A DNA stretch of 36,451 bases, taken from the NCBI RefSeq assembly GCF_002929275.1, contig NZ_PJIK01000014.1:1-36451 (forward strand), given 5' to 3'. This document shows positions 1 to 7,678 of the stretch, one piece after another; the first letter of the stretch is position 1, and every line of letters begins with the position of its first letter. A program made the translations under genes and the position numbers. The notes beneath the pieces were generated by a model. The model had not been told where the DNA came from. It saw nothing but the letters and a program-made list of their open reading frames with translations, and did not search any database. This DNA comes from Arthrobacter sp. ZGTC131. Lineage in GTDB: Bacteria; Actinomycetota; Actinomycetes; Actinomycetales; Micrococcaceae.

Positions 1-77
1 AGACCGGCAAGGACATGAGCTCCAAATACAAGGAAACCGCCATGGGCGGCCTCGCCGTCAACGTCGTGGAGTGCTGA
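1..77 (+). CDS. Probable L-serine dehydratase (L-serine ammonia-lyase), C-terminal end only
   Basis: Only the last 24 codons lie in the window. The frame beginning at base 3 reads TGKDMSSKYKETAMGGLAVN and ends VVEC before a TGA at 75-77. The KYKET..GGLAVN..EC tail is what I recall for the C-terminus of iron-sulfur L-serine dehydratases, which deaminate serine to pyruvate and ammonia. The start and the catalytic core are outside the window, so the call rests on this tail alone. It converges on the TspO-like gene, with 30 bases between the stops. Confidence 0.65.
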   Translation, partial: TGKDMSSKYKETAMGGLAVNVVEC

Positions 78-107
78 TTCCGCAGCTGTGACCGGGCCTG
101 GCTTGGC

Positions 108-623
108 CTAATTGTGGGCGGCGGCCCACAGGTTCAGGCTGGCGGCAAAGACCACCCAGGACAGATAGGGCAGCATCAACAACCCGGCCGTCCGGCTGAT
201 CGGCCCAAAGCAGAGCACCGTAGCGGCCGCTGCCAGAGCGAGGGCCACGATGATGACGAGCGCCAGCCAGAGGGCAGTGGACCCGAGTGCCGGATACAGT
301 CCGAAGAACACCGGCGTCCAGGCCAGGTTCAGGGCCAGCTGCACGCAGTACACAGTGAGCGCTGTCCCGCGTCCGGGGGCGTTGCTCCGCCAAACGAGCC
401 AGCCGGCCACGGCCATGCCCGTGTACAGCACTGTCCACACCGCACCGAACACCCAGTTGGGCGGAGACCATGGCGCCTTGTCCGCCGCTGCATACCAGCC
501 GTTGACGTTGCCTATGGTGACCTGGGAGCCGAGCCAAGCGACCACGGCAGAGGCAACCAGGAATACCAGGAGGGCTGCCGCCTGGAGGGCTATTCCGCCG
601 CGGCCGTGCTCGTTGGCTTCCAT
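108..623 (-). CDS. TspO/MBR family tryptophan-rich membrane protein
   Basis: A 171-residue integral membrane protein with about five hydrophobic segments, the length and topology of the TspO/MBR (peripheral benzodiazepine receptor) family. The family signature is visible around residues 49-67 (KAPWSPPNWVFGAVWTVLY), and a second Trp/Asn-rich stretch near the C-terminus reads LPYLSWVVFAASLNLW. Bacterial members bind tetrapyrroles such as protoporphyrin IX and are linked to stress and tetrapyrrole homeostasis; the actual ligand here is not shown. No clear ribosome binding site precedes the ATG at 623. It stands alone, divergent from the nuclease gene at 756. Confidence 0.9.
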   Translation of the reverse strand: MEANEHGRGGIALQAAALLVFLVASAVVAWLGSQVTIGNVNGWYAAADKAPWSPPNWVFGAVWTVLYTGMAVAGWLVWRSNAPGRGTALTVYCVQLALNLAWTPVFFGLYPALGSTALWLALVIIVALALAAAATVLCFGPISRTAGLLMLPYLSWVVFAASLNLWAAAHN

Positions 624-755
624 GGTTCAACAGTTGCCACGGGAGGACGGAGAGTCAAGTCAGTGCGCTGGCGCTGCGCCTGGAAGCGGGCAGGACTGGC
701 CAACGGTGAGGCGGCGGCCCTGTGAAGTGTCTGACGCTGGTGCAACCATGGACCC

Positions 756-1649
756 ATGGGCAGAGGATACGATCCCGGCTTCCTGCGGGCGGCTGTCGAA
801 CTGCCCTGTCCGGACCACCCCACCATACTCCTCGACTACACCCACTTCTCCGTCCGGCTGGTGCCTGCGCGCAGGCTTGCCGCTGTGGTGGCGGTCAATA
901 TCAACGGCCGGGAGCTGGTGCCGCTTGACCGGGTCGGAATCTGGCATTTCGACCCCAGGGTGCCCCGGAGCCTACAGGCCGGTCCCGAGGTCTACCGCCA
1001 CAACGACCTCGACCGCGGCCACCTGGTCCGGCGCCTTGACCCGGTGTGGGGCGACGACGCCACGGCGCGGGCCGCCAACCAGGACACGTTCTCCTATCCC
1101 AATGCCGCACCGCAGGCATCGGACTTCAACCAGGGCAAGGAACTGTGGCTCGGGTTGGAAGACCACGTGCTGAACCATGCCGGTGAGCACGACGCGAGGA
1201 TCAGCGTGTTCACCGGGCCTGTCCTGGCCGACGACGACGTGCCGTACCGGGGAGTCGCCATACCGCGGAAATTCTGGAAAATAGCAGCCTGGACCATGGA
1301 GGGAAGGCTGGCTGCGGCGGGGTTCCTGCTGGACCAGTCCCCGCAGCTGGGCACCGAGGAACTGGCGCAGGCCGTCAGGGAGCGGCTGCTGGCGGACGAG
1401 CCGCCGCCCCTTGGGCCGTTCCGCACCTTCCAAGTCCCGGTGCCGCAGATAGCGGACCTGACCGGGATACCGCTCACCGTGCTGGCGGAGGCCGACCGTT
1501 TTTCCGCCGGTACGGGCCCCGCCGGTACGGGCCCCGCCGGTACGGGCCCCGCCGGTACGGGCCCCGCCGGCCGGGGCCAGGCCGACACCCCGCCCGGCGT
1601 GGCTGGCCAGGCGGTGCAACTCACCGACCTCAGCCAGATACGCCTGTGA
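756..1649 (+). CDS. DNA/RNA non-specific endonuclease (NUC1 family)
   Basis: A 297-residue protein of the beta-beta-alpha-metal NUC1 nuclease family. The DRGH motif is at residues 86-89, where His89 would be the general base, followed by NQDTFSYPNAAPQ at 108-120 containing the Mg-binding Asn and WLGLEDHVL further on. These enzymes cleave DNA and RNA without sequence preference. Unlike secreted members, the N-terminus (MGRGYDPGFLRAAVELP) shows no signal peptide or membrane segment. Residues about 252-271 are four exact Ala-Gly-Thr-Gly-Pro repeats encoded by a perfect 15-base tandem repeat, in a low-complexity tail before the end. No immunity or inhibitor gene is evident beside it. The start is the first in-frame ATG; the ribosome binding site is weak. 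Confidence 0.85.
   Translation: MGRGYDPGFLRAAVELPCPDHPTILLDYTHFSVRLVPARRLAAVVAVNINGRELVPLDRVGIWHFDPRVPRSLQAGPEVYRHNDLDRGHLVRRLDPVWGDDATARAANQDTFSYPNAAPQASDFNQGKELWLGLEDHVLNHAGEHDARISVFTGPVLADDDVPYRGVAIPRKFWKIAAWTMEGRLAAAGFLLDQSPQLGTEELAQAVRERLLADEPPPLGPFRTFQVPVPQIADLTGIPLTVLAEADRFSAGTGPAGTGPAGTGPAGTGPAGRGQADTPPGVAGQAVQLTDLSQIRL
1506..1565 (+). repeat. Four perfect 15-base tandem repeats inside the nuclease gene
   Basis: The unit GCCGGTACGGGCCCC occurs four times without a mismatch (1506-1520, 1521-1535, 1536-1550, 1551-1565). The period is a multiple of three, so gain or loss of a unit lengthens or shortens the AGTGP peptide repeat without changing frame. Confidence 0.95.
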
Positions 1650-1690
1650 GCGATACGGCACATGTCCAGCCACCGGCAAGGCCGGGCGGA

Positions 1691-1696
1691 TAGACT
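1691..1696 (+). promoter_or_regulatory. Possible -10 element for femX
   Basis: TAGACT fits the actinobacterial TANNNT consensus. If used, the transcript would start near 1703, which favours the downstream TTG (1759) over the TTG at 1696 as the femX start. No good -35 is visible, so this is weak. Confidence 0.3.
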
Positions 1697-1758
1697 TGAG
1701 GCTGCCTCTCCGGGCACCTGATGAGGAAACACGTACGCGAAGATTGGACACGGCACAC

Positions 1759-2832
1759 TTGCGAGAATTCACTGCCCGCTTTGCCTCCGCCGAGGAGGTC
1801 GCCAACTGGGATTCCCACGTCACCGCGAACCCGAACGGCGGAAACCTGCTTCAGTCCGAGGCGTTTGCGGACGTCAAACAGCACTTCGGGTGGAAGACGC
1901 TCCACCTTGTCTATGAAACGGCTGACTACACGAGCTACAACCTGGTACTGGAAAAGAGCTTCCCTGTGCTGGGGAAGCTGTGGTACCTCATCAAGGGCCC
2001 CGATGTTGCCGCCGTCGAAGACATTCCGGGCATAGCTGCTGCCAACGCCGACTTCGTCAAGAGGGCACGGCTGGGCGTCTTCGCCATCAAGATCGAGCCT
2101 GACATCGTGCACAGCGACTCGGCCCGGGAAGTCATCGAAAACGCCGGGCTGGTCAAGACCCACAACCTCCAGCCCAACGACTCCACCGCCCTCCTGGATA
2201 TTTCCCCCGAAGAGAACCAGCTGCTCCGGAACCTGCATTCGCGGGGCAGGAATGCCGTGCGGCGTGCCATCCGTGAGGGCGTCGAGGTGCACAACGTGGA
2301 GCCCACCGAGGAAAACTTCAAGGCCATGTATGCGCTCATGACCAACACCGTGGAGGCAAAATCCCAGGTCCGGGTCCGCGAGTACGAGTACTACCGCCAG
2401 TTCTGGACCAACTTTGTCAAGCGGGGCCAGGGACGGCTTCTGTTCGTCTACGAAAACGGCGTACCGTCAGTAGGGGCGTTCGTGATCAACTACGGGTACA
2501 AGGGCACGTACAAGGACGGCGGATCGCTGCAGAAACGCCGCCAGTACGGCGACTCGCACCTGGTGCAGTGGACGGCGATCAACCAGCTCAAGGAGCTGGG
2601 CTGCACAGAATACGACTTCTGCGGAACCCCGCCCAGCGCCCAACTCAAGGACACATCCAATCCGTTCCACGGACTGGGACTTTTCAAGACCAGCTTTAGT
2701 AAGACGGTGACCGACTTCGTTGGCTGTTACGACCAGATCATCAGCCCGCTGAAATACAAGGTGTGGATGGCAGCGGGTGAGCGTGTGGCCCGGCAGGTGT
2801 ACACCCGGCGCACCGGACAGCAGTTCTACTAA
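1759..2832 (+). CDS. FemX/FemAB family lipid II aminoacyltransferase (peptidoglycan interpeptide bridge)
   Basis: A FemABX-type aminoacyl-tRNA-dependent transferase that adds amino acids to the lipid II stem peptide at the inner face of the membrane to build the interpeptide bridge. The two-GNAT-fold pattern is recognisable: an N-terminal segment NGGNLLQSEAFADVKQHFGW, the VLEKSFPVLGKLWYLIKGPD region, RNAVRRAIREGV, then GAFVINYG.KGTYKDGGS and EYDFCGTPPS..LKD. The open frame extends up to a TTG at 1696, but family alignment from memory begins at REFTARF, so I place the start at the TTG at 1759 (357 residues); TTG 1744 is a third option. The aminoacyl donor cannot be told from the sequence. The next gene on the same strand begins 48 bases downstream. 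Confidence 0.88.
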   Translation: MREFTARFASAEEVANWDSHVTANPNGGNLLQSEAFADVKQHFGWKTLHLVYETADYTSYNLVLEKSFPVLGKLWYLIKGPDVAAVEDIPGIAAANADFVKRARLGVFAIKIEPDIVHSDSAREVIENAGLVKTHNLQPNDSTALLDISPEENQLLRNLHSRGRNAVRRAIREGVEVHNVEPTEENFKAMYALMTNTVEAKSQVRVREYEYYRQFWTNFVKRGQGRLLFVYENGVPSVGAFVINYGYKGTYKDGGSLQKRRQYGDSHLVQWTAINQLKELGCTEYDFCGTPPSAQLKDTSNPFHGLGLFKTSFSKTVTDFVGCYDQIISPLKYKVWMAAGERVARQVYTRRTGQQFY

Positions 2833-2866
2833 GGCCGCAGGGCCAATAAAAGCAAGCGCATGGCAC

Positions 2867-2875
2867 GGAGGGAGG
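2867..2875 (+). promoter_or_regulatory. Ribosome binding site fixing the ThrE start
   Basis: GGAGGGAGG ends five bases before the ATG at 2881 and lies inside the frame that would begin at the ATG at 2860. This makes 2881 the better start. Confidence 0.7.
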
Positions 2876-2880
2876 CCCGA

Positions 2881-4377
2881 ATGACCAAACAACCCCGCGG
2901 CGTCAACAGGCCGCACACGGACGGGCTGCCCAAGACTGAGCCTCTGACACCTTCACAGATGCACCAGAACGCGGCGGCCAAGCGCATGCTGCGCCGGCTG
3001 GTCCAGGGGGAAAACCCGCCGACGGCGCCACTGAGCATCGTGGACCGGCTCGCCGGGAGCCCGTACGCCAACCCGATGATCCAGGTCAGCGGCGTAGATA
3101 CCTCGGCACGCAAGACCCTGGACTTCGTGCTGCACCTCGCCGAGTCGATGTTCCGGTATGGCGCCGGTGCCCTGGAAGTGGAGACCAGCATCATCGCCGT
3201 CACCGCTGCCTTCGGCCTGAAGAACATCGAGGTGGATATCACCAACCAGTCCGTGGGCATCAACTACGCGCCCAAGGACCAGACACCCATCGCGCTCCTG
3301 CGCGTGGTCCGTTCCTGGACGAACAATTATGCCGGGCTTGCCAAGGTCCACCAGCTGGTCACCGATATCGTGGCCGGAGGCGTGGGCCGGGACGAGGCCG
3401 TCCGGCGCCTGGACGAGATCGTCCGCAGCCCCAAGCCGTTCCCGCGCTGGATGGTGACCGTCGCGTTCGCCGTGTTCTCGGCGGTGTTCGTGGGCGTGAT
3501 TGGTGGCGGCCTGGGTGCGTCGGCGGTCGCATTCGCCTCCAACCTGCTGATCAGCCTGCTGGCCAGGAAGCTGGGCCGGTGGCGGACGCCGGACTTCTTC
3601 ATCACGGCGGCCTGCTCCTTCGTCGTGACGGTCATCGCGCTGCTCATGTGGCGGTTCGGCAGTCCCGTGGGGGTCCAGCTGGCCCCCGCCATTGTGGTGG
3701 TGGGCGGCATCCTGCTGCTGCTTCCCACCGGGCGGCTCGTGTCCTCGGTCCAGGACGCGATCAACGGCTTCCCCGTCACAGCGGCCGGCAGGTTCCTATC
3801 AACTCTGCTGACCTTCGGGGCAGTCGTCGCCGGGATTGCCGTCGCGCTTGTGGTGGGAGACAGGATCGGCATGGAGCCGATCGACGTCACGGATTCCTTC
3901 CCGCCCGCGTACCCGCTGTGGGCGCAGGTCATTCTGGTTGCCATCGCCGTTGTGGCGATCGGCATCACGGAACAGACGGACTGGAAGCTGCTGCTTCCGA
4001 CGGCGGCCGTGGGCGTGATCGGCCACATGGTCCTGATCGGCGCGGGGGCGCTCGGCATCGGGCTGAACTTCTCGCCGGCGCTGGCCGCTGTGGTGATCGG
4101 CCTGCTGGCCCGGGTGGTGGCGCTGCGGATGGGTGCCCCGCAGCTGGTGGTCGCTGTGCCGGCCGCGCTAATTCTCCTGCCCGGACTCACCATCTTCCGC
4201 TCGATGTACGTGCTGACGATTGAGGAATCCGAAATCCTGCTCGGCGCGGGCGGGATGCTGAGTGCCGGGGCGATTGTGTTCGGCGTCGCCGGCGGGATCG
4301 TGCTCGGCGACACGCTCGCGCGGCCCCTCACCCGGAGCCTGGCGAGCAATGAACGACGGCGGGCCCGCCGCCGCTAG
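2881..4377 (+). CDS. ThrE-type threonine/serine exporter
   Basis: A 498-residue protein of the ThrE family. The N-terminal cytosolic half carries the DUF1212 region with LDFVLHLAESMFRYGAGALEVE near residues 80-100 and a serine-protease-like fold is reported for the family. It is followed by about ten hydrophobic segments from roughly residue 190, including WMVTVAFAVFSAVFVGVIGG, and a C-terminal ThrE_2 (DUF3815) half. In Corynebacterium glutamicum the founding member exports L-threonine and L-serine by proton motive force; substrate here is inferred. A strong ribosome binding site at 2867-2875 supports the ATG at 2881, removing seven residues from the longest frame. It converges with the siderophore-interacting protein gene, with nine bases between stops. 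Confidence 0.88.
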   Translation: MTKQPRGVNRPHTDGLPKTEPLTPSQMHQNAAAKRMLRRLVQGENPPTAPLSIVDRLAGSPYANPMIQVSGVDTSARKTLDFVLHLAESMFRYGAGALEVETSIIAVTAAFGLKNIEVDITNQSVGINYAPKDQTPIALLRVVRSWTNNYAGLAKVHQLVTDIVAGGVGRDEAVRRLDEIVRSPKPFPRWMVTVAFAVFSAVFVGVIGGGLGASAVAFASNLLISLLARKLGRWRTPDFFITAACSFVVTVIALLMWRFGSPVGVQLAPAIVVVGGILLLLPTGRLVSSVQDAINGFPVTAAGRFLSTLLTFGAVVAGIAVALVVGDRIGMEPIDVTDSFPPAYPLWAQVILVAIAVVAIGITEQTDWKLLLPTAAVGVIGHMVLIGAGALGIGLNFSPALAAVVIGLLARVVALRMGAPQLVVAVPAALILLPGLTIFRSMYVLTIEESEILLGAGGMLSAGAIVFGVAGGIVLGDTLARPLTRSLASNERRRARRR

Positions 4378-4386
4378 ATCTCCGCC

Positions 4387-5226
4387 CTAGATCTTACCGA
4401 TCGGGAGCTTCTTCTCGGCCTGGAAGTCGTCCTCGACGCGTCCCGTGGCCCAGTAGCCGGACAGCGACACCTGGCTGCGCTCCAGGCCGCGCTGGCGGAA
4501 CAGCACCTCGCGCAGGCCCTTCATGTAGCCACGTTCTCCGTGGGCGAAGACATCAACCCGGCCGTCGGGCCACTCGGCATCGCGGACTGCGTTGACCAGC
4601 AGGTCGCTGCCGCCTGCCGGGACGCCGTCGCGTTTCAGCCAGACGAGTTCCAAGGCTGCCGGCGCGGCGATCTGCTGGACATCTGCGTCGGTGTCCACTT
4701 CCAGGAACGCCAGGCCCCGGGCACCGGACGGCAGGGACTCTATGACGGCGGCGATCGCCGGCAGCGCGGCTTCGTCTCCGGCCAAAAGGTACCAGTCGGC
4801 AGCAGGATCCGGGTTGTAGCCGCCGCCCGGTCCCGTGAGGATGAGCGTGTCACCGGGCTGGGCCGCGGCAGCCCATGGCCCTGCCAGGCCTTCGTCCCCG
4901 TGGATGACGAAGTCGATGGCCAGTTCACCGGCCGCTGTGTCCACCCAGCGCACCGTATAGGTCCGGGTGTACGGCCACAGCCCCCGCGGCATCGATTCGC
5001 GGACAGCCCACAGGTCCAGCGGCTCGGGGTAGTCCACATTCTGCTGGGGAAAGGCGATCTTTACGTACCTGTCCACAAAGTCGTTGTTGACGTACTCGGC
5101 GAAGCCCTCGCCGCCGGCGACGATGCGCACCATGTGCGCGGAAAGCTGCTCCCGGCGCAGGACGGTCAGGTTGATCTGGGGGCGGGAGTTCCGCGTGGCG
5201 GACGTGGCGGCGGGAACAGAAGTCAT
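4387..5226 (-). CDS. Siderophore-interacting protein (NAD(P)H-dependent ferric siderophore reductase)
   Basis: A 279-residue flavoprotein of the SIP/ViuB family. An N-terminal FAD-binding barrel contains the flavin-binding signature RTYTVRW at about residue 86, then GPGGGY in the linker. The C-terminal SIP domain carries DWYLLAGDEAALPAI and DVFAHGERGYMKGLR, ending GYWATGRVEDDFQAEKKLP. Such enzymes reduce Fe(III)-siderophores in the cytosol to release iron. The start codon is preceded by an IdeR/DtxR-like palindrome and a TAGGCT -10 only seven bases upstream, so the mRNA is probably leaderless. It stands alone, with no siderophore biosynthesis or uptake genes in the window. Confidence 0.92.
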   Translation of the reverse strand: MTSVPAATSATRNSRPQINLTVLRREQLSAHMVRIVAGGEGFAEYVNNDFVDRYVKIAFPQQNVDYPEPLDLWAVRESMPRGLWPYTRTYTVRWVDTAAGELAIDFVIHGDEGLAGPWAAAAQPGDTLILTGPGGGYNPDPAADWYLLAGDEAALPAIAAVIESLPSGARGLAFLEVDTDADVQQIAAPAALELVWLKRDGVPAGGSDLLVNAVRDAEWPDGRVDVFAHGERGYMKGLREVLFRQRGLERSQVSLSGYWATGRVEDDFQAEKKLPIGKI

Positions 5227-5231
5227 GAAAG

Positions 5232-5245
5232 TAAGCCTAGGCTAA
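5232..5245 (-). promoter_or_regulatory. Probable IdeR/DtxR iron box overlapping a leaderless promoter
   Basis: The sequence TAAGCCTAGGCTAA is a 14-base inverted repeat with one asymmetric position, and resembles the IdeR half-site TTAGGCTAAG. On the minus strand it contains TAGGCT (5239-5234), a good TANNNT -10 placed seven bases before the ATG at 5226. That spacing predicts transcription starting at the start codon. An iron-loaded repressor bound here would occlude the -10, matching the usual iron repression of these reductases. Confidence 0.6.
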
Positions 5246-5320
5246 GTTCGGGCGCGGGCCGTCCTCCGGCCACCTGGCGGGTTCGCTGGTTTACTGCACG
5301 GCTCATAGCCGGCCAGGCAC

Positions 5321-6130
5321 TCAGTGCCCAGCCGCTGGCCTGCCAGTTGCGCCGGTTGCCGGTGCCAATGCCGGAAGCTCCCAGTCCACCGCGCCGGCGC
5401 CCTGCTCGTTCAGCAGGGCGTTGGCTCGGCTGAACGGCCGGGATCCGAAGAAACCGCGGGACGCCGACAGGGGGCTCGGATGGACGCTGGCCACCACGGG
5501 CGTGTCGCCCAGGAGCTGCCGCATTCCCTCCGCGTCCTTGCCCCACAGGACGGCGACGAGGGGGAGCCTGCCGCCGTCAGCGGCGCGGCGGCCCGCGACG
5601 GCGGCAACGGCCGCCGTCGTGATGGTTTCCCAGCCCTTTCCGCGGTGGGAGCCGGCGGCGCCCTCGCGGACGCTCAGGACCCTGTTAAGCAGCAGGACGC
5701 CCTGCCCGGCCCAGGCGCCCAGGTCGCCATGGACGCGCGCCGGGAGCCCGAGGTCGGCCTCGAGCTCCTTGTAGATGTTGGCCAGGCTGCGGGGGATGGG
5801 ACGCGTGCGGCCGTCCACCGAAAACGCCAGCCCGACGGCATGTCCCGGCGTGGGGTACGGATCCTGGCCCACGATTAGCACCCGCACGTCCGCCAGCGGC
5901 TGGCGGAACGCGCGGAGGACGTTCGACGACGGCGGCAGCACCCTGTGCCCCTCCGCCACCTCCCCGGCCAGGAAAGACAGCACCGACCGCAGCTCCGACT
6001 CCACACCGGCCAGTGCCGCGGCCCAGTCGGGAGCCACCAGCTCGTCGAGGGGCATCCCTGCCATCTCGGCGAAGCCAACAGCCTCCGGACTGGCCTGCTC
6101 CAGCTCAAACAAGGGTTCCGGTTCAGTCAC
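5321..6130 (-). CDS. ung: Uracil-DNA glycosylase, family 1
   Basis: Removes uracil from DNA as the first step of base excision repair. The water-activating loop [18 protein letters not shown] begins at about residue 88 with catalytic Asp90, LLLNRVLSV is the uracil-recognition strand, and the DNA-intercalation loop [17 protein letters not shown] begins at His217, the second catalytic residue. With the GTG at 6130 the protein has 269 residues, somewhat longer than the usual 225-230 because of N- and C-terminal tails. The frame extends further to a TTG at 6181, and neither start has a convincing ribosome binding site. It is divergent from the DUF3263 gene. Confidence 0.93.
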   Translation of the reverse strand: MTEPEPLFELEQASPEAVGFAEMAGMPLDELVAPDWAAALAGVESELRSVLSFLAGEVAEGHRVLPPSSNVLRAFRQPLADVRVLIVGQDPYPTPGHAVGLAFSVDGRTRPIPRSLANIYKELEADLGLPARVHGDLGAWAGQGVLLLNRVLSVREGAAGSHRGKGWETITTAAVAAVAGRRAADGGRLPLVAVLWGKDAEGMRQLLGDTPVVASVHPSPLSASRGFFGSRPFSRANALLNEQGAGAVDWELPALAPATGATGRPAAGH

Positions 6131-6174
6131 CCACTCATTCTGCCTCGGCGGGGCGTCGGCGTCACACGGCGTAA

Positions 6175-6203
6175 ATGACAATGCTGTTATTCGTCCGTAA
6201 CAT
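6175..6203 (+). promoter_or_regulatory. Predicted sigma-70 type promoter for the DUF3263 gene
   Basis: ATGACA (6175-6180) and TAACAT (6198-6203) are separated by 17 bases, five and four matches to the respective consensus. Transcription would start near 6210, upstream of the ribosome binding site at 6232-6240 and the GTG at 6245. Confidence 0.5.
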
Positions 6204-6244
6204 GGTGGTTGGGCTTTTTACCGGATTCAGCGAAGGAGGGTGCA

Positions 6245-6607
6245 GTGGCAGAGCCGTTGCAGGACCATTTCGCAGGCCAGCCGGCGGCGGCTGGCGCGGC
6301 GCCGGAGGCGGGATCGCAGCGCGGATCGCTGCTGGACGACTTCCAGTTGCGGGACTCGCCGCTGAGCGAGCGGGAGCAGCAGATGCTGGCTCTGGAGCGG
6401 CAGTGGTGGAAGTACGCTGGAGCCAAGGAACAGGCCATCCGCGAGCTGTTCGACCTCTCTGCGACGCACTACTATCAGATCCTCAATGCACTGATCGATA
6501 CCGAGGCTGCGCTGGCCCACGACCCCATGCTCGTCAAGAGATTGCGTAGACTACGTACGTCACGCCAGCGCGCCCGCACTGCACGCCGCCTGGGATCTGA
6601 CGCGTAA
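6245..6607 (+). CDS. DUF3263 domain protein
   Basis: A 120-residue soluble protein of the actinobacterial DUF3263 family. The domain spans about residues 36-110 with LSEREQQMLALERQWWKYAG, AKEQAIRELFDLSATHYYQ and a basic C-terminus RLRRLRTSRQRARTARR. The FDLSATHYYQILNALID segment resembles a helix-turn-helix, so DNA binding is possible, but no function is established. The GTG at 6245 is chosen because GAAGGAGGG ends four bases upstream and the predicted promoter would start transcription near 6210. It is followed 51 bases later by the LytR_C gene. The same pairing (Rv0430-Rv0431) lies not far upstream of groEL2 in Mycobacterium tuberculosis, as I recall it. Confidence 0.85.
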   Translation: MAEPLQDHFAGQPAAAGAAPEAGSQRGSLLDDFQLRDSPLSEREQQMLALERQWWKYAGAKEQAIRELFDLSATHYYQILNALIDTEAALAHDPMLVKRLRRLRTSRQRARTARRLGSDA

Positions 6608-6658
6608 ACGCCAGTGCCGGACTGCCGGCAAGAAATCCACCAAGGACGTCACTTCACC

Positions 6659-7318
6659 ATGACTAACTATGCTCGGGACGAATTCGACAGGGTCCCGGAG
6701 GCCTCTGCCCGTCAGGGCGTACACCGTGCCGTTTCTGCGCCTGGCCGCGCGAGGCTCTGGCCGATTCTGACCGTAGGAATCGGGTCGCTTGCCGTCGGCG
6801 TGTTCGCGTTTCTGCTGCTGCCGCAGCTTGGGTTCCAGGCCGCCGCGAGCCCGCTCTCCGCCATGACCGCCGAAGCGCCGCCCAGCCAACGGCCCAGCCC
6901 GCAGTCGAGCTCGCTCTCCAGCCCCACCGCCACGGCGTCCGCCAAGGCAACCTCACCCGCAGCCAACCCCTCCAGCACACCGTCGGCCTCCGCATCCGAG
7001 TCGGCCTCCGGTGCAGATTCCCAGGCGCTGAGCTCCTCTGCCGTGGACAAGTCGCAGCCGGTGTCCGTCTACAACGCAGCGCTCACCTCCGGGCTGGCCG
7101 GACGGGTGGGCGCCACGGTCCAGAATGACGGCTGGGCACTGGGTGAAGTGTCCAACTGGCAGGGATCGCCCCAGCAGGCATCGGTGATTTTCTATTCCGA
7201 CGCAGCGCAGAGGGCGAACGCCGAGGCTCTCGCTGCACTGCTGAACATCACCAACCTGGTTGAAACTGCGGACCTTCAGGCCCCTGTTGCCGTGGTGCTG
7301 GGCCCCGAATTCCAGTGA
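6659..7318 (+). CDS. LytR C-terminal (LytR_C) domain membrane-anchored protein
   Basis: A 219-residue protein with a basic cytosolic N-terminus, one membrane segment (about residues 35-57, ILTVGIGSLAVGVFAFLLL), a Ser/Thr/Pro/Ala-rich extracellular linker of roughly 70 residues, and a C-terminal LytR_C domain (VSVYNAALTSGLAGRVGATV through VVLGPEF). This domain also occurs at the end of LytR-CpsA-Psr wall-polymer transferases, but no catalytic LCP domain is present. A role at the cell wall is inferred. The ATG at 6659 is preferred; an in-frame upstream ATG at 6614 lacks a ribosome binding site and would add an unrelated peptide. Confidence 0.85.
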   Translation: MTNYARDEFDRVPEASARQGVHRAVSAPGRARLWPILTVGIGSLAVGVFAFLLLPQLGFQAAASPLSAMTAEAPPSQRPSPQSSSLSSPTATASAKATSPAANPSSTPSASASESASGADSQALSSSAVDKSQPVSVYNAALTSGLAGRVGATVQNDGWALGEVSNWQGSPQQASVIFYSDAAQRANAEALAALLNITNLVETADLQAPVAVVLGPEFQ

Positions 7319-7377
7319 CCGTTTGGGTTACGCCTTAATAACTATTGAGCCGGGTTTTAGCCGCCTGCCTGCGCCCG

Positions 7378-7389
7378 GACGGGCCCGTC
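7378..7389. repeat. 12-base perfect palindrome upstream of the small cold-shock gene
   Basis: GACGGGCCCGTC is fully self-complementary and lies 86 bases before the csp ATG. It could be an operator or the tip of a hairpin in the long leader. No other support. Confidence 0.3.
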
Positions 7390-7474
7390 GATAGAGTGTT
7401 TCCAGACTTCAACGCGTAATTCACGGCACACACTGAAGTGGGCCTTACGGAAGCAATCTGAAAGTGTGGAGATC

Positions 7475-7678
7475 ATGGCATTGGGAACCGTGAAGTGGTT
7501 CAACGCGGAAAAGGGCTACGGCTTTATTACCGTTGACGGCTCGGGTGACGACGTTTTTGTGCACTGGTCCGCCATCCAGGGCGACGGGTACCGCGCCCTC
7601 GATGAGGGCCAGCGGGTGGAGCTGGAGGTCGGCGAAGGCGAAAAGGGCCCGCAGGCCGAAGACGTCCGGCCCGCCTAG
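7475..7678 (+). CDS. Cold-shock protein, CspA family
   Basis: A 67-residue single cold-shock domain, the standard length. RNP1-like GYGFITV and RNP2-like DVFVHWSAI are both present after the usual [17 protein letters not shown] start. Such proteins bind single-stranded RNA and DNA and melt mRNA secondary structure. The ATG at 7475 is preferred over an in-frame GTG at 7466 because it gives the canonical N-terminus. The TAG stop (7676-7678) shares its last base with the GTG start of the next gene, which predicts coupled translation with a substrate-binding lipoprotein, an unusual partner. The 156-base leader may carry thermosensitive structure, as in other csp genes, but I could not establish a fold. 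Confidence 0.95.
   Translation: MALGTVKWFNAEKGYGFITVDGSGDDVFVHWSAIQGDGYRALDEGQRVELEVGEGEKGPQAEDVRPA

Noticed and set aside
1506-1565. Regular tandem repeat considered as a CRISPR or satellite array
   Set aside because: Units are contiguous with no spacers, in frame inside the nuclease gene, and no cas genes are present.
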